A stretch of 64,000 nucleotides of DNA from Minisyncoccota bacterium. Its GTDB lineage: Bacteria; Patescibacteria; Microgenomatia; UBA1400; PJMF01. Shown here in pieces: positions 43,223 to 52,489 of the stretch. Below the pieces are notes generated by a model, which searched no databases, was not told the DNA's origin, and worked only from the letters and a program-made list of their open reading frames with translations. Location of the stretch: positions 1 through 64,000 of the forward strand of contig JAAYYE010000012.1 in NCBI GenBank assembly GCA_012515515.1, in the 5' to 3' direction. The stretch's first letter is position 1, and every line of letters begins with the position of its first letter. The position numbers were made by a program, and so were the translations under genes.

Positions 43223-45508
43223 TTAATCAATAGATCTTTTTCTTGAATGATAATCTGGGCGGTTGCTTGGTCGATGATGACGATTGCGATCAGCATATCG
43301 ATTGCCGCCATTGCCGTTATTGCCTGAATTAAAACGAGCTTGTTTTTGTTGAGCTTCTTGTTCTGGACTTAAGGCAGTTAAAGCCACTTTGCCGTCCAAG
43401 CCGATTTCTTTAATTCTAACGGTTAGTTCATCATCTAATTTAACTTTGTCATGAGCATCTCTAATAAAATCAGTTGACATATTTGAGACATGCAATAAAC
43501 CTTCACGTCCTGGCAAATATTCCAAAAATGCTCCATAACTTTCTACTCTGGTAACCTTGCCTAAAAATTCATCACCAACGGCAACTTCTCTAACCAAAGA
43601 ATCAATCATTTTGAGAGCTTGATCAATGGCTTGTTGATCTGGTGAAGAAACATTGACAATTCCTTGCTTTTTTTCTTTATCTTCAACCACATTCACCTCG
43701 GCGCCTGTCTTCTCGATAATATCTTTAATGACGCTACCGCCGCTGCCAATAACCGAGCCGATTTTATCGGCTGGAATGACTAATTGAGCTACTTTTGGCG
43801 CAAATTGACTAATTTGTTGACGAGGCTGATTAATACTCTTCAGCATTTCCTGCAAAATATGCATTCGGCCATTTTTTGCTTGAGATAAAGCCTTCACTAA
43901 AATGTCTTTATCTATGCCTTTTAATTTAATGTCCATTTGTATGGCAGTGATACCTTGCTCACTACCAGCCACTTTAAAATCCATATCGCCAACGTGATCT
44001 TCTAAGCCCTGAATGTCAGACAAAATAACATATTTTCCCTGACCATCAGTCATTAATCCCATGGCAATACCAGATACCGGTCTCTTCAGAGGCACACCAG
44101 CAGCCATTAAGGATAAGGTTGAACCACAGACAGAAGCTTGAGAAGTTGAACCATTAGAACTCATAATTTCACTAACCACGCGAATGGCATAAGGAAAATC
44201 TTCTTGAGAAGGCAACATGGGTCGCAAAGCTCTTTCAGCTAAAGCGCCATGACCAATTTCTCGTCGCTTTGGATAGCCAACACGACCTGCTTCTCCAGAC
44301 GCATAAGGAGGCATATTGTAATGGTGCATATAGTGCTGCACTCTTTCGCCTGTAATATCTTCGATGGTTTGACCTAAAGAAGGATCAGCTAAGGTAACAA
44401 CGGTTAAAGCTTGAGTCGATCCTCGCTTAAACATGGCGCTGCCATGAGCTCTGGGTAAAACATCAACTTCAGTCCAAATTTGCCTGATTTCATCGGCTTT
44501 TCGCCCATCAGGACGTTGACCGTCTTCCAAAATCATTCTTCTCGCCTCATCTTTTTCTAATTGAAAAATTAGTTTATTGACCAAATCAGCAGTGATTTCT
44601 CGCTCGCCCTCTTGGGCGTTTTCCATTTTTTTAGCAACAATGCTTTCGACCAATTCTGGCAAGTTGGGATCTTCTAAATGAGCCCTTTTGATGACCACTT
44701 GATGAATTTCGCTGCCATATTCTTGATTAATGGCTGATTTAAGTTGATCAACAAAGGCTTGTTCTTCTGGATCAATGGCCTCGACTAGAGTCGCTTTTTC
44801 TTTGCCAATTTCCTGGGCAATTTTTTCGATTTCATCACAGACTCGTGATAACTCTTCTTGAGCCTTAATTAAAGCATCAACCACTATACTTTCTTCAATT
44901 TCATTGGCCCCTGCTTCAACCATGACAATTGATGACTTTGATGCAGAAACAATTAAATCTAAATTATTTTCTTTTAACTCACTTTTTAATGGATTAAAAA
45001 CAAACTGTTCTGTAGCTCCATCATTGGCTAAAGCTAATCTCGCTCCAGCCACTGGACCATCAAAGGGAATTGAACTGATTTGTAGCGCCAAACCAGTTGC
45101 CAATAAAGCAATCATGTCTGGCTCATTTTCACCATCATAAGAAAGCACTGTGTTAATAATTTGCACTTCATTTTTTATTCCCTCGGGAAATAAAGGGCGC
45201 ATGGTGCGATCGATGACTCGCGCTCGCAAAATGGCGTCGTCGGTCGGACGACCCTCTCTTTTCACCCAACGCGAACCTTTAATGATTCCGCTAGAATAAA
45301 GTTTTTCTTCAAATTCAACCGATAAAGGGAAGTAATCTAAATTAACCGGTCGACCAAGAGCCACCGTAGTATGAACTACTGTGTCTCCACATTGGGCTAA
45401 AACAGCCGCATCTACTTGTTCACTAAATTTACCAATCGTAAATTTAATAGTTTTATCACCAATCATCACATCATGGTGATATTGTTTTTCATAACTTGGA
45501 TAAGACAT
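43223..45508 (-). CDS. pnp: Polynucleotide phosphorylase
   Basis: 3'-5' phosphorolytic exonuclease, 761 residues: RNase PH domain 1 (from about 10), linker helices, RNase PH domain 2 with RPDGRKADEIR near 330, a KH domain with IGSVIGSGGSVIKDI (about 590-604), an S1 domain with GFLEYLPGREGLLHVS-like sequence (YGAFLEYLPGREGLLHVSNM), and a basic, Asn/Gly/Arg-rich tail. Strong site AGGAGG (45514-45519) precedes ATG. It lies downstream of rpsO as in E. coli. Confidence 0.97.
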   Translation of the reverse strand: MSYPSYEKQYHHDVMIGDKTIKFTIGKFSEQVDAAVLAQCGDTVVHTTVALGRPVNLDYFPLSVEFEEKLYSSGIIKGSRWVKREGRPTDDAILRARVIDRTMRPLFPEGIKNEVQIINTVLSYDGENEPDMIALLATGLALQISSIPFDGPVAGARLALANDGATEQFVFNPLKSELKENNLDLIVSASKSSIVMVEAGANEIEESIVVDALIKAQEELSRVCDEIEKIAQEIGKEKATLVEAIDPEEQAFVDQLKSAINQEYGSEIHQVVIKRAHLEDPNLPELVESIVAKKMENAQEGEREITADLVNKLIFQLEKDEARRMILEDGQRPDGRKADEIRQIWTEVDVLPRAHGSAMFKRGSTQALTVVTLADPSLGQTIEDITGERVQHYMHHYNMPPYASGEAGRVGYPKRREIGHGALAERALRPMLPSQEDFPYAIRVVSEIMSSNGSTSQASVCGSTLSLMAAGVPLKRPVSGIAMGLMTDGQGKYVILSDIQGLEDHVGDMDFKVAGSEQGITAIQMDIKLKGIDKDILVKALSQAKNGRMHILQEMLKSINQPRQQISQFAPKVAQLVIPADKIGSVIGSGGSVIKDIIEKTGAEVNVVEDKEKKQGIVNVSSPDQQAIDQALKMIDSLVREVAVGDEFLGKVTRVESYGAFLEYLPGREGLLHVSNMSTDFIRDAHDKVKLDDELTVRIKEIGLDGKVALTALSPEQEAQQKQARFNSGNNGNGGNRYADRNRHHRPSNRPDYHSRKRSID

Positions 45509-45524
45509 GTTATCCTCCTTTTTA

Positions 45525-45601
45525 CCCCTCTAAAGGGGCTTGTTTGGGAAGTTCAAAAAGAGTGAGTATTCTGAAAAGAAGAGAAATGTTTCTCGTCTTT
45601 T
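45525..45601 (-). promoter_or_regulatory. rpsO-pnp spacer hairpins
   Basis: Two inverted repeats on the minus strand. One at 45574-45601 is 13 bp with one mismatch and a 2-nt loop, a possible attenuator or RNase III-like substrate after rpsO. The other at 45525-45538 (CCCCT-TTAG-AGGGG) lies just before the pnp ribosome site. In E. coli the same spacer has an RNase III hairpin for pnp autocontrol; equivalence is inference. Confidence 0.5.
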
Positions 45602-45652
45602 TTGAATCCTCAAAAACTCTCCTTGATCTTCTTTTTAATTAATATCAAGAAT

Positions 45653-45661
45653 ATTATAGCA
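45653..45661 (-). promoter_or_regulatory. Predicted extended -10 promoter of pnp
   Basis: TGCTATAAT on the minus strand (TGnTATAAT) 17 nt after the rpsO stop; no good -35. Would give a pnp leader of about 140 nt. Confidence 0.55.
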
Positions 45662-45677
45662 CAAAATGGGAGAAATA

Positions 45678-45947
45678 TTATTTACTCAAGCCCAACTTAT
45701 CGATTAATTTTCGATAACGATCTTCACTACGACTTAATAAAAAGTTAAGTAGTCGACGACGTTTAGACACCTGTTTTAGTAAACCCTTGCGAGAATGATT
45801 ATCTTTTTTATGAGTTTTTAAGTGCTCGCTCAATTCTTGGATTGAAGCGGTTAAAAGTGCAATTTGTACCTCTGGAGAACCAGTATCACCTTCAAACAAG
45901 GCAAAGTCTTTAATAATTTGAGTTTTTTGCTCGCCATTTAATGCCAT
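45678..45947 (-). CDS. rpsO: Small ribosomal subunit protein S15
   Basis: S15 (uS15) binds 16S rRNA in the platform and bridge B4. 89 residues with TGSPEVQIALLTASIQELSEHLKTHKKDNHSRKGLL, the conserved helix pair, and the KRRRLLNFL motif. Length is exactly that of E. coli S15. It stands between infB and pnp. Confidence 0.98.
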   Translation of the reverse strand: MALNGEQKTQIIKDFALFEGDTGSPEVQIALLTASIQELSEHLKTHKKDNHSRKGLLKQVSKRRRLLNFLLSRSEDRYRKLIDKLGLSK

Positions 45948-46025
45948 ATTTCCTTTCGATTTTACCTTTAACCTTTAAGCCACAGCCTAAACGGCAAAGT
46001 AAGCATTATTATTTTTAACCTGGAT

Positions 46026-46031
46026 ATTGTA
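46026..46031 (-). promoter_or_regulatory. Predicted -10 of rpsO
   Basis: TACAAT, with a TGA before it (extended -10 TGATACAAT), begins directly after the infB TGA stop and lies about 80 nt before rpsO. No clear -35. Confidence 0.4.
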
Positions 46032-47528
46032 TCACAATAAGTCATCTTGACGATAGGCAATGATTAAATCACCTGCCTGAAAGTCTAATTTCTTATTTTT
46101 GAATGTTAAGCCGGCTTCGTTTTTATTTTTAACTACTTTAATTTCATCTTTGCCGTGCATCATTCTTTTAATCACTGGATTAGCAATAATTTCTTCATTG
46201 CGTTTCAAGTGTAATAAATCATGCTGTTTAATTTCACCTGTTTTTACTCTGATACCAGCAATGCGCTCGCCCTTCATTTCAAAAATTTCTAAAATTTCGG
46301 CTTCTCCGGTGACCACCTCGTCAATGGTGGCATCCATGAGTTTTAACATTTGTTTCTGTAAATCTTCAATTAAATGATAAATAACATCGTAATTTCTAAT
46401 CTTAACCCCCATGTTTTTGGCCAGTTTTTTTGTTTGGTTAGAAACTGGCAAATTAAAAGCAATTAATAAGACTTTCTCGCCGCTAGCCAATTCTAAATCT
46501 TCTTCAGAAATTTGACCAACTCCACAACGCAAGACATCAACGCTATCATGATCTAAACTTTGGAGAATCGCTTCCAGCGTGCCTTTAACATCGGCCTTGA
46601 TGATTAATTTAATTTTTTCTTTTTCGCCTAATATATAATCTAGGTCTAATTTATCCCAATCAATATTTTCTTCAGCTCCAACCAAGGTTTTTTCTAATTC
46701 TCCTGTTAGATTAAGACAAGAGTTGGTAACTGGATCATACTGACAAGCCGCGTCTCTAATTAGCTCGCCAACCTCAGGTACTCCAGCTAAACCAATAATT
46801 TCTACGGGAAAACCAGGTAAAACTTCTTTTATCAGCTCGGCTTTTTCATTAAATAAACAACGTGCTTTACCTTTGATGTCGCCCGCTACCAAATCTTGGC
46901 GAATGCGCAAGGTACCTTGCTTAACAATCACGCTGGCCACTGGCCCTTTTTTCTTGTCTTTGGTTGACTCAATCACCACTGCTTCGAGCGGAGCTTGAGG
47001 ATCTGCTTTTAATTCTAATAAATCAGTGATTAATAAAATTGTATCGAGTAATTGATCGACTCCTTTGCCTGTTTTAGCTGATACTTCTACAACTTCAACA
47101 TCACCACCATATTCTTGAACCAATAAGTCGTGTTCAACCAGCTGACTTTTCACATTTTCTAGATGGACATCGGGCAAATCAATTTTATTAATGGCCACGA
47201 GCACCGGCACCTTGGCTTCTTTAATGTGGCGAATCGACTCAATAGTTTGTGGTTTGACTCCGTCATTAGCTGCTACCACCAAAACCACTAAATCTGTCAC
47301 TTGAGCTCCACGCTGGCGCATTTTATTAAAAGCTGCGTGTCCTGGAGTATCAATAAAAGTTATCGGCTGATTACGAACCATAATCTGATAAGCTCCAATG
47401 TGTTGAGTAATACCACCAGCTTCACCAGCCTGAACCCGACTATGTCGAATATAATCCAAGAGGGTTGTTTTGCCGTGGTCAACATGACCCATGATTGTAA
47501 TTACTGGACAGCGTTTAATTAAAGCCAT
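46032..47528 (-). CDS. infB: Translation initiation factor IF2, minimal form
   Basis: GTPase that places initiator tRNA on the 30S subunit and joins subunits. The 498 residues start almost directly at the G domain (P-loop GHVDHGKTT near residues 14-22, DTPGHAAF near 60-67, NKIDLP near 113-118), then domains II, III and the C-terminal fMet-tRNA-binding domain. The whole N-terminal region (IF2_N and linker, several hundred residues in most bacteria) is absent. It begins 2 nt after nusA and ends in TGA. Confidence 0.95.
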   Translation of the reverse strand: MALIKRCPVITIMGHVDHGKTTLLDYIRHSRVQAGEAGGITQHIGAYQIMVRNQPITFIDTPGHAAFNKMRQRGAQVTDLVVLVVAANDGVKPQTIESIRHIKEAKVPVLVAINKIDLPDVHLENVKSQLVEHDLLVQEYGGDVEVVEVSAKTGKGVDQLLDTILLITDLLELKADPQAPLEAVVIESTKDKKKGPVASVIVKQGTLRIRQDLVAGDIKGKARCLFNEKAELIKEVLPGFPVEIIGLAGVPEVGELIRDAACQYDPVTNSCLNLTGELEKTLVGAEENIDWDKLDLDYILGEKEKIKLIIKADVKGTLEAILQSLDHDSVDVLRCGVGQISEEDLELASGEKVLLIAFNLPVSNQTKKLAKNMGVKIRNYDVIYHLIEDLQKQMLKLMDATIDEVVTGEAEILEIFEMKGERIAGIRVKTGEIKQHDLLHLKRNEEIIANPVIKRMMHGKDEIKVVKNKNEAGLTFKNKKLDFQAGDLIIAYRQDDLL

Positions 47529-47530
47529 GA

Positions 47531-48766
47531 TTAGTTTTCATCTTCCTGCAGATATTCTGCTACTTTTTCTAATAAAATTTGGCGATCGCTATCAGCAATC
47601 TCTTCCATATCCACCCACTTGTCACGAAATCTAACTAAATCATTGAGTGTCGTTAATTTATATTGAATTAAAATTTCTCTGGTGTCATTAGTGATGTTAA
47701 AAGTATCAATTTCATACTCTTCTTCACCAGTGACTGCTGATTCAATTTTGCCAGTAGCCGACTTAACTGTGATTTGGTAGCCAGTTAATTTGGCTGCCAA
47801 ACGCACATTTTGCCCACCTCGACCAATGACCAATGACAATTGATCGTCTGGAGCAGTGACTGTCACCATTTTTTTCTTGTCATTAATGTCAACCACCAAG
47901 CTTTCAGCTGGAGCCAGCGCTGCCTTGAGTAATTGCTCCTTATCTTCAGCAAAAGGAATAATATCTACTTTCTCATTATTTAATTCTTCGATCACTTTTT
48001 GCACTCTCACACCTCGCTGACCAACACAAGAACCGACTGGATCAACACCGCTTTGGGTAGAACGAACTATTAATTTAGTACGAACCCCAGCTTCTCTAGC
48101 AATAGCAGAAATTTCGACAGCTCCTGTGGCAACTTCTGGCACTTCTCTTTCAAATAACTTCAGCACCAAACGAGTGTCCGCTCTGGAAACAATAATTTGT
48201 TGGCCACGATTATTTTCTTCAATATCTTTGATGAGGACCGCAATACGCTGATTAAGTCGGTAAAATTCTCCCCGCATTTGTTCTGCTGGAGGCATAAATC
48301 CTTGACCTCGACCAATATCAACAATAACATTGGGGCCTTGCATCCGTAAAATTTGCCCTGTGACAATTTCTCCAAGTCGCTCACGATAAGCAGCAATGAC
48401 TGTATCTCTTTCAGTTAAACGAATTTTTTGCAAAATAACTTGTTTGGCAGTTTGCGCAGCAATGCGACCAAAACCGGCCGGCGTTACATCTTCGGATTTA
48501 GTTTCATCCCATTCTAAAACTTCTTGAGTTTCTTCATCAATTTTTGTAGCTGGAGCTTGAAAAATTTTTGCTGATCCAGTTTCTTTATCTAGTTCGACAA
48601 AGAAATGATAAGCATTATCTAGATCACCCATTTGCTTACGATAGGCAGATATTAAAGCCTGGCGAATAGCCTCATAAATATCTTCGGCCTCAATTTTACG
48701 TTCTTCGGCAATTTGCGCGACTGCAGCGGCAAAATCTGTTCTCACAATTGATTGAACACTTGACAT
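47531..48766 (-). CDS. nusA: Transcription elongation/termination factor NusA
   Basis: Binds RNA polymerase and modulates pausing and antitermination. 411 residues: N-terminal domain (1 to about 125), S1 domain near 130-200 (GEIVTGQILRMQGPNVIVDIG), KH1 with VGSCVGQRGVRVQKVI near 245-260 and KH2 with LVIGRGGQNVRLAAKL near 312-327. A short C-terminal helical domain ends ...LLEKVAEYLQEDEN. Partner S10/NusE is encoded at 4.3 kb. Followed 2 nt later by infB, as in many bacteria; the usual rimP is absent. Confidence 0.96.
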   Translation of the reverse strand: MSSVQSIVRTDFAAAVAQIAEERKIEAEDIYEAIRQALISAYRKQMGDLDNAYHFFVELDKETGSAKIFQAPATKIDEETQEVLEWDETKSEDVTPAGFGRIAAQTAKQVILQKIRLTERDTVIAAYRERLGEIVTGQILRMQGPNVIVDIGRGQGFMPPAEQMRGEFYRLNQRIAVLIKDIEENNRGQQIIVSRADTRLVLKLFEREVPEVATGAVEISAIAREAGVRTKLIVRSTQSGVDPVGSCVGQRGVRVQKVIEELNNEKVDIIPFAEDKEQLLKAALAPAESLVVDINDKKKMVTVTAPDDQLSLVIGRGGQNVRLAAKLTGYQITVKSATGKIESAVTGEEEYEIDTFNITNDTREILIQYKLTTLNDLVRFRDKWVDMEEIADSDRQILLEKVAEYLQEDEN

Positions 48767-48810
48767 AATAATTTTCCTTTTTTATCTTACAAATTAGAAA
48801 ATAAGATAAT

Positions 48811-48846
48811 TAATAAAAAAGGACTTATCGTCAAGATCAGTCCTTT
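48811..48846 (-). terminator. Terminator after dnaJ
   Basis: Minus-strand stem AAAGGACT / AGTCCTTT with a 13-nt loop followed by TTTTTT. It separates the dnaJ and nusA units. Confidence 0.8.
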
Positions 48847-48909
48847 ACCAAACCACCTTAATTTCAAAAGACTATTATACCAGCGAAGCAGCTTTTTGTA
48901 AATTCAACT

Positions 48910-48947
48910 AAATTATTGTTGATCTAAAAAATTATTGTTGATCTAAA
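48910..48947. repeat. 19-bp perfect tandem duplication over the dnaJ stop
   Basis: Unit AAATTATTGTTGATCTAAA occurs at 48910-48928 and 48929-48947 with no mismatch. The dnaJ stop (48932-48934) is in the second unit, so the last codons LDQQ and stop are copied downstream. Confidence 0.9.
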
Positions 48948-49810
48948 GTACGCCAATTTTCTAACCAGCGTTTTTGCTCTCTAGTGAGTTTTTCGGGCAC
49001 TTGAACAATTAAGCGCACATACAGGTCACCTGCTCCGCGCCCCCTCAAACGTTTGATGCCTTCGCCACGAAGCCTAATTAATGTATGAGACTGGGTACCC
49101 GGCCTAACCCTGATCTTTAATTCATCGTGCAGTGTCTTAACCTTTAATTCTCCACCCAAAGCTGCCAAGCTAAAAGAAATATATTCATCAACAAAGACAT
49201 CGGCATTATCTCGTTTAAATCGGGGGTGAGTGCCAACACTAATGCTCACGTCAAAATCATCAAAACGAATTCTGGTGCCATTATCAACTCCTGCAGGAAT
49301 TTTAATTGTCTTCTTTTTACCATTGTCTAAGGTGATTTCTTTATTGCAACCATCAACGGCTTCCATGAAGTCAATGTTAATGCCGTAACGAGGGCGGCGG
49401 CGAGCGCTAGCGAAGCCGCCTCCAAAAAACTGTTCAAAAATCTCAAAGGGGTCTGAAAAATCAAAGTCCGCACTTCCACCCCTCGTAGATGACCAAGTAA
49501 ATGGCCCCTGGCCACTAGCTCCAGTAAATCCAGAAAAATCAAATCCCCCAAAGGGCCCAGCTCCACCACCCATGCCACTTGATGGATCAAAGGCTGCATG
49601 GCCAAACTGATCATAAGTTTGTCGTTTTTGTTTATCTGAAAGCACTTGATAGGCTTCATTAATTTCTTTAAATTTTTCTTCAGCGTCTGGTGCCTTGTTG
49701 CGATCGGGATGATATTTTAAAGCTGCCTTGCGATAGGCAGACTTAATAGCTGCTTCGCTGGCAGTTTTTTCTACACCTAAAATTTCGTAGTAATCGCGTT
49801 TGGCCGACAT
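48932..49810 (-). CDS. dnaJ: DnaJ-type Hsp40 co-chaperone without zinc finger (CbpA-like)
   Basis: Start at ATG 49810 (MSAKRDYYEILGVEKTAS); the longer frame adds an unlikely tail. J domain (about 5-70) with HPDRNKAPDAEEKFKEINEAYQVLSD including the HPD motif, then a Gly/Phe-rich region, and two beta-barrel substrate domains. The CXXCXGXG zinc repeats of true DnaJ are missing, so it is a class B/CbpA-type of 292 residues. It stimulates DnaK. It is separated from dnaK by a terminator and has its own CIRCE-like site. Confidence 0.9.
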   Translation of the reverse strand: MSAKRDYYEILGVEKTASEAAIKSAYRKAALKYHPDRNKAPDAEEKFKEINEAYQVLSDKQKRQTYDQFGHAAFDPSSGMGGGAGPFGGFDFSGFTGASGQGPFTWSSTRGGSADFDFSDPFEIFEQFFGGGFASARRRPRYGINIDFMEAVDGCNKEITLDNGKKKTIKIPAGVDNGTRIRFDDFDVSISVGTHPRFKRDNADVFVDEYISFSLAALGGELKVKTLHDELKIRVRPGTQSHTLIRLRGEGIKRLRGRGAGDLYVRLIVQVPEKLTREQKRWLENWRTLDQQ

Positions 49811-49845
49811 AAAACTCATTAATTGTACACTAAAAAAAGAAAAAA

Positions 49846-49872
49846 TCAGCAATCAAAAAAGGACTCTGCTAA
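49846..49872 (-). promoter_or_regulatory. CIRCE-like HrcA operator before dnaJ
   Basis: Minus strand TTAGCAGAG-N9-GATTGCTGA, 36 nt before the dnaJ start. Consensus is TTAGCACTC-N9-GAGTGCTAA; the outer halves TTAGCA and TGCTGA keep the 15-nt spacing. Confidence 0.65.
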
Positions 49873-49928
49873 TTTTTGATCTACTCATCTCTATAATTTA
49901 ACATTAAAATGAAAAAAAATGCTAACAA

Positions 49929-49963
49929 AAAAACCACTACCATTTTTCATGACAGTGGTTTTT
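49929..49963 (-). terminator. Terminator after dnaK
   Basis: AAAAACCACT / AGTGGTTTTT, 10-bp stem, 15-nt loop, T-rich flank on the minus strand. It starts about 22 nt after the dnaK stop. Confidence 0.8.
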
Positions 49964-49985
49964 ATTATCGCTGCAAAATAACTGT

Positions 49986-51929
49986 TTAATTAACTACTTC
50001 TCCCTCTTCAGCGTCCTTTTTTTTATCCTCTTTTTCAGCGTCTTTAGCAGTTTTTTTGTCTGTTTTCGCAGATTTTGCTTCTGCTTTTTCAGCTGCCTCA
50101 GCTGCTTTAGCTTCTTCTGCCTGTGCCTTTTGCATCACTTCACCAATTTTTTGCGCACTAGCAAAGGTAGCTTCAATAGCTTTTTCAATTTCTTCTTTGC
50201 TCGTATCCTCTTTTTCGCTTAAATCTTTGAGTGCTTTAACATCGGCTTCAATTTTTTCTTTATCTGCTTTTTCCAATTTATCACCATAATCTTTGAGCTG
50301 TTTTTCAATTTCAAAAGCCACACTATTAGCCTTGTTTTTAGCTTCGATTAATTCGCGTTTGGCTTTATCGGCCTCGGCAAATTTCTCTGCTTCATTTTTC
50401 ATTTTTTCTACTTCTTCATCACTTAAATTAGTGCTGTTTTGAATGGTGATTTTTTGCTCTTTACCAGAATTCTTGTCTTTAGCGCTGACATTTAAAATGC
50501 CATTACTATCAATATCAAAAGTCACCTCAACTTGCGGCATACCTCGAGGAGCTGGTGGAATACCGTCTAGAACGAAACGACCCAAGCTCTTATTATCGCT
50601 GGCCATTTCTCGCTCACCCTGTAGAACATTAATTTCTACTTGAGTCTGATTATCAGCTGCCGTCGAAAAGATTTGACTTTTACTGGTTGGAATAGTTGTA
50701 TTACGATCAATTAGTGGAGTACGAATTCCACCCAATGTTTCTAGACCCAGAGTTAAGGGCGTAACATCTAGCAAGACAACATCTGTCACATCACCAGCAA
50801 TTACACCAGCTTGAACAGCAGCGCCAATTGCCACCACTTCGTCGGGATTAACGCCCTTATGCAGTTCTTTTTTGAAAAAATCTTTGACCACTTCTTGGAC
50901 TTTGGGCATTCTAGTCATACCACCTACCAAAATCACCTCATTAACATCACTAACTGTGAGTTTGGCATCTTTAATGGCCTTTTTCACTGGCTCAATAGAT
51001 TTTTGAATCAAATGATCCACTAATTCTTCCATTTTTGCTCGACTTAAATTTAAACTTAAGTGTAGTGGTTGACCCTCATCTCCTTGAGTAATAAAAGGCT
51101 GATTAATTTCGGTTTGTTGAGAACTGGATAATTCAATTTTGGCTTTTTCTGCGGCATCTTTAATACGCTGCATGGCTTGAGCATCTTTACTCAAGTCTTT
51201 ACCAGTTTCTTTTTTGAATTCTGCAACAATCCATCCAATAATTTCATTATCGAAATCATCACCGCCCAAAAAGGTGTCTCCATTGGTAGCTTTAACTTCA
51301 AAAACACCGTCGCCAATTTCTAATATCGAAATGTCAAAGGTGCCACCGCCCAAATCATAAACCGCAATAGTCTTATTGCCTTTTTTATCTAAACCATAAG
51401 CTAGCGCAGCCGCAGTAGGCTCATTAACAATTCGTTCGACTTTAAGCCCAGCGATTTCTCCAGCTTGTTTAGTTGCTTGTCTTTGCGAGTCATCAAAATA
51501 GGCAGGCACAGTGATCACTGCTGCGTCTACAGTTTCACCCAAATATGCTTCGGCATCAGCCTTAGCTTTGGCTAAAATTTTGGCAGAAATTTCTTGCGGA
51601 GTGTATTCCTTATTATTAATTTTAACTACCGTCATGCCGTCTTTGCCCTCAACTATATCGTAGGCAACGTGCTTAATGGCGTTTTGCACCGCACTATCCT
51701 TAAATTTACGACCCATGAAGCGTTTGACCGAATAAACTGTAGTTTTGGGATTAAGCACCATTTGTCTTTTAGCTGGATCACCAACCAAAATTTCTTTATT
51801 TTTTAGACCAACTATAGAAGGAAAAGTGTTACGACCTTCAATGCTGGGAATAATAGTTGGCTGACCACCCTGCATTACAGCAATAGCACTATTTGTAGTT
51901 CCTAAATCAATTCCAATTGTTTTTGACAT
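49986..51929 (-). CDS. dnaK: Chaperone DnaK (Hsp70)
   Basis: ATP-driven protein folding chaperone. 647 residues: nucleotide-binding domain with GIDLGTTNSAIAV (5-17), DLGGGTFDISIL near 193-204 and VGGMTRMPKVQ near 335-345; substrate domain; helical lid; an Ala/Glu/Lys-rich tail (KAEAKSAKTDKKTAKD..EEGEVVN). The usual EEVD-like ending is not present, as in most bacteria. Order hrcA-grpE-dnaK is standard. Confidence 0.99.
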   Translation of the reverse strand: MSKTIGIDLGTTNSAIAVMQGGQPTIIPSIEGRNTFPSIVGLKNKEILVGDPAKRQMVLNPKTTVYSVKRFMGRKFKDSAVQNAIKHVAYDIVEGKDGMTVVKINNKEYTPQEISAKILAKAKADAEAYLGETVDAAVITVPAYFDDSQRQATKQAGEIAGLKVERIVNEPTAAALAYGLDKKGNKTIAVYDLGGGTFDISILEIGDGVFEVKATNGDTFLGGDDFDNEIIGWIVAEFKKETGKDLSKDAQAMQRIKDAAEKAKIELSSSQQTEINQPFITQGDEGQPLHLSLNLSRAKMEELVDHLIQKSIEPVKKAIKDAKLTVSDVNEVILVGGMTRMPKVQEVVKDFFKKELHKGVNPDEVVAIGAAVQAGVIAGDVTDVVLLDVTPLTLGLETLGGIRTPLIDRNTTIPTSKSQIFSTAADNQTQVEINVLQGEREMASDNKSLGRFVLDGIPPAPRGMPQVEVTFDIDSNGILNVSAKDKNSGKEQKITIQNSTNLSDEEVEKMKNEAEKFAEADKAKRELIEAKNKANSVAFEIEKQLKDYGDKLEKADKEKIEADVKALKDLSEKEDTSKEEIEKAIEATFASAQKIGEVMQKAQAEEAKAAEAAEKAEAKSAKTDKKTAKDAEKEDKKKDAEEGEVVN

Positions 51930-51985
51930 AATTATTAATCCTTTCTTATGTGTTCTTTGTTTTAATTGATCACGAAGTGTCCATT

Positions 51986-52012
51986 TTAGCAGACAAATGC
52001 TTTGACTGCTAG
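51986..52012 (-). promoter_or_regulatory. CIRCE-like HrcA operator before dnaK
   Basis: Plus strand TTAGCAGAC-N9-GACTGCTAG (minus: CTAGCAGTC-N9-GTCTGCTAA). Arms are complementary over six or more bases and the spacing matches the CIRCE consensus. It lies in the 90-nt grpE-dnaK spacer; the minus-strand TAAAAT overlapping it at its distal end would be a -10 with a poor -35. Confidence 0.7.
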
Positions 52013-52019
52013 TAGCAAT

Positions 52020-52478
52020 TTAGTCAAGTATTACTCGTGCGTGTTGAATAATCTCACCATTGAGGCGATAGGCCTTGCGCAATACTTCAATCACCTTTTC
52101 ACCCTTAGCATTTTTGTCAAGGACTTCCATTGTATTGACATCAAACTTTTTATTTAAAACCTCAACTTCTTCTAAGCCAATTGCTTGTAATGATTTCCAA
52201 AGCTGATTGGTGATTATTTCCAAACCCTGATCTTGCAATTGTTGACTGGCTGTCCTTAAATGCTCCAGTGGTTCTAAAATGCTAAGCAATAAATCAGCAT
52301 TAGCTAATTTAATTAAATGAGCTCGTTGTTGCTGACTCTGACGAAGCAGGTTTTGATAATCGGCCAAGGCTCGTCGTTCTTTTTCTTGGTATAAAGCGAT
52401 TGTTTTTTTTAAATTTTTAATCTCTTTTTTGCAGTTATTAAGCTCAGGAGATGAATTATTTACATTTTGCTTCTTCAC
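52020..52478 (-). CDS. grpE: Nucleotide exchange factor GrpE
   Basis: 152 residues. N-terminal coiled coil (NNCKKEIKNLKKTIALYQEKERRALADYQNLLRQSQ...), then the beta-domain with EVEVLNKKFDVNTMEVLDK and a C-terminal VIEVLRKAYRLNGEIIQHARVIL, a typical GrpE ending. It releases ADP from DnaK. Starts 11 nt after hrcA. Confidence 0.93.
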   Translation of the reverse strand: MKKQNVNNSSPELNNCKKEIKNLKKTIALYQEKERRALADYQNLLRQSQQQRAHLIKLANADLLLSILEPLEHLRTASQQLQDQGLEIITNQLWKSLQAIGLEEVEVLNKKFDVNTMEVLDKNAKGEKVIEVLRKAYRLNGEIIQHARVILD

Positions 52479-52489
52479 TTTAAGCCCTT

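Noticed and set aside
8318..49983. 13-nt sequence CTGCAAAATAACT shared by the rpsG-fusA spacer (8318-8330) and the region after dnaK (49971-49983)
   Set aside because: One shared 13-mer in 64 kb of AT-rich DNA can be chance; no wider match around it.
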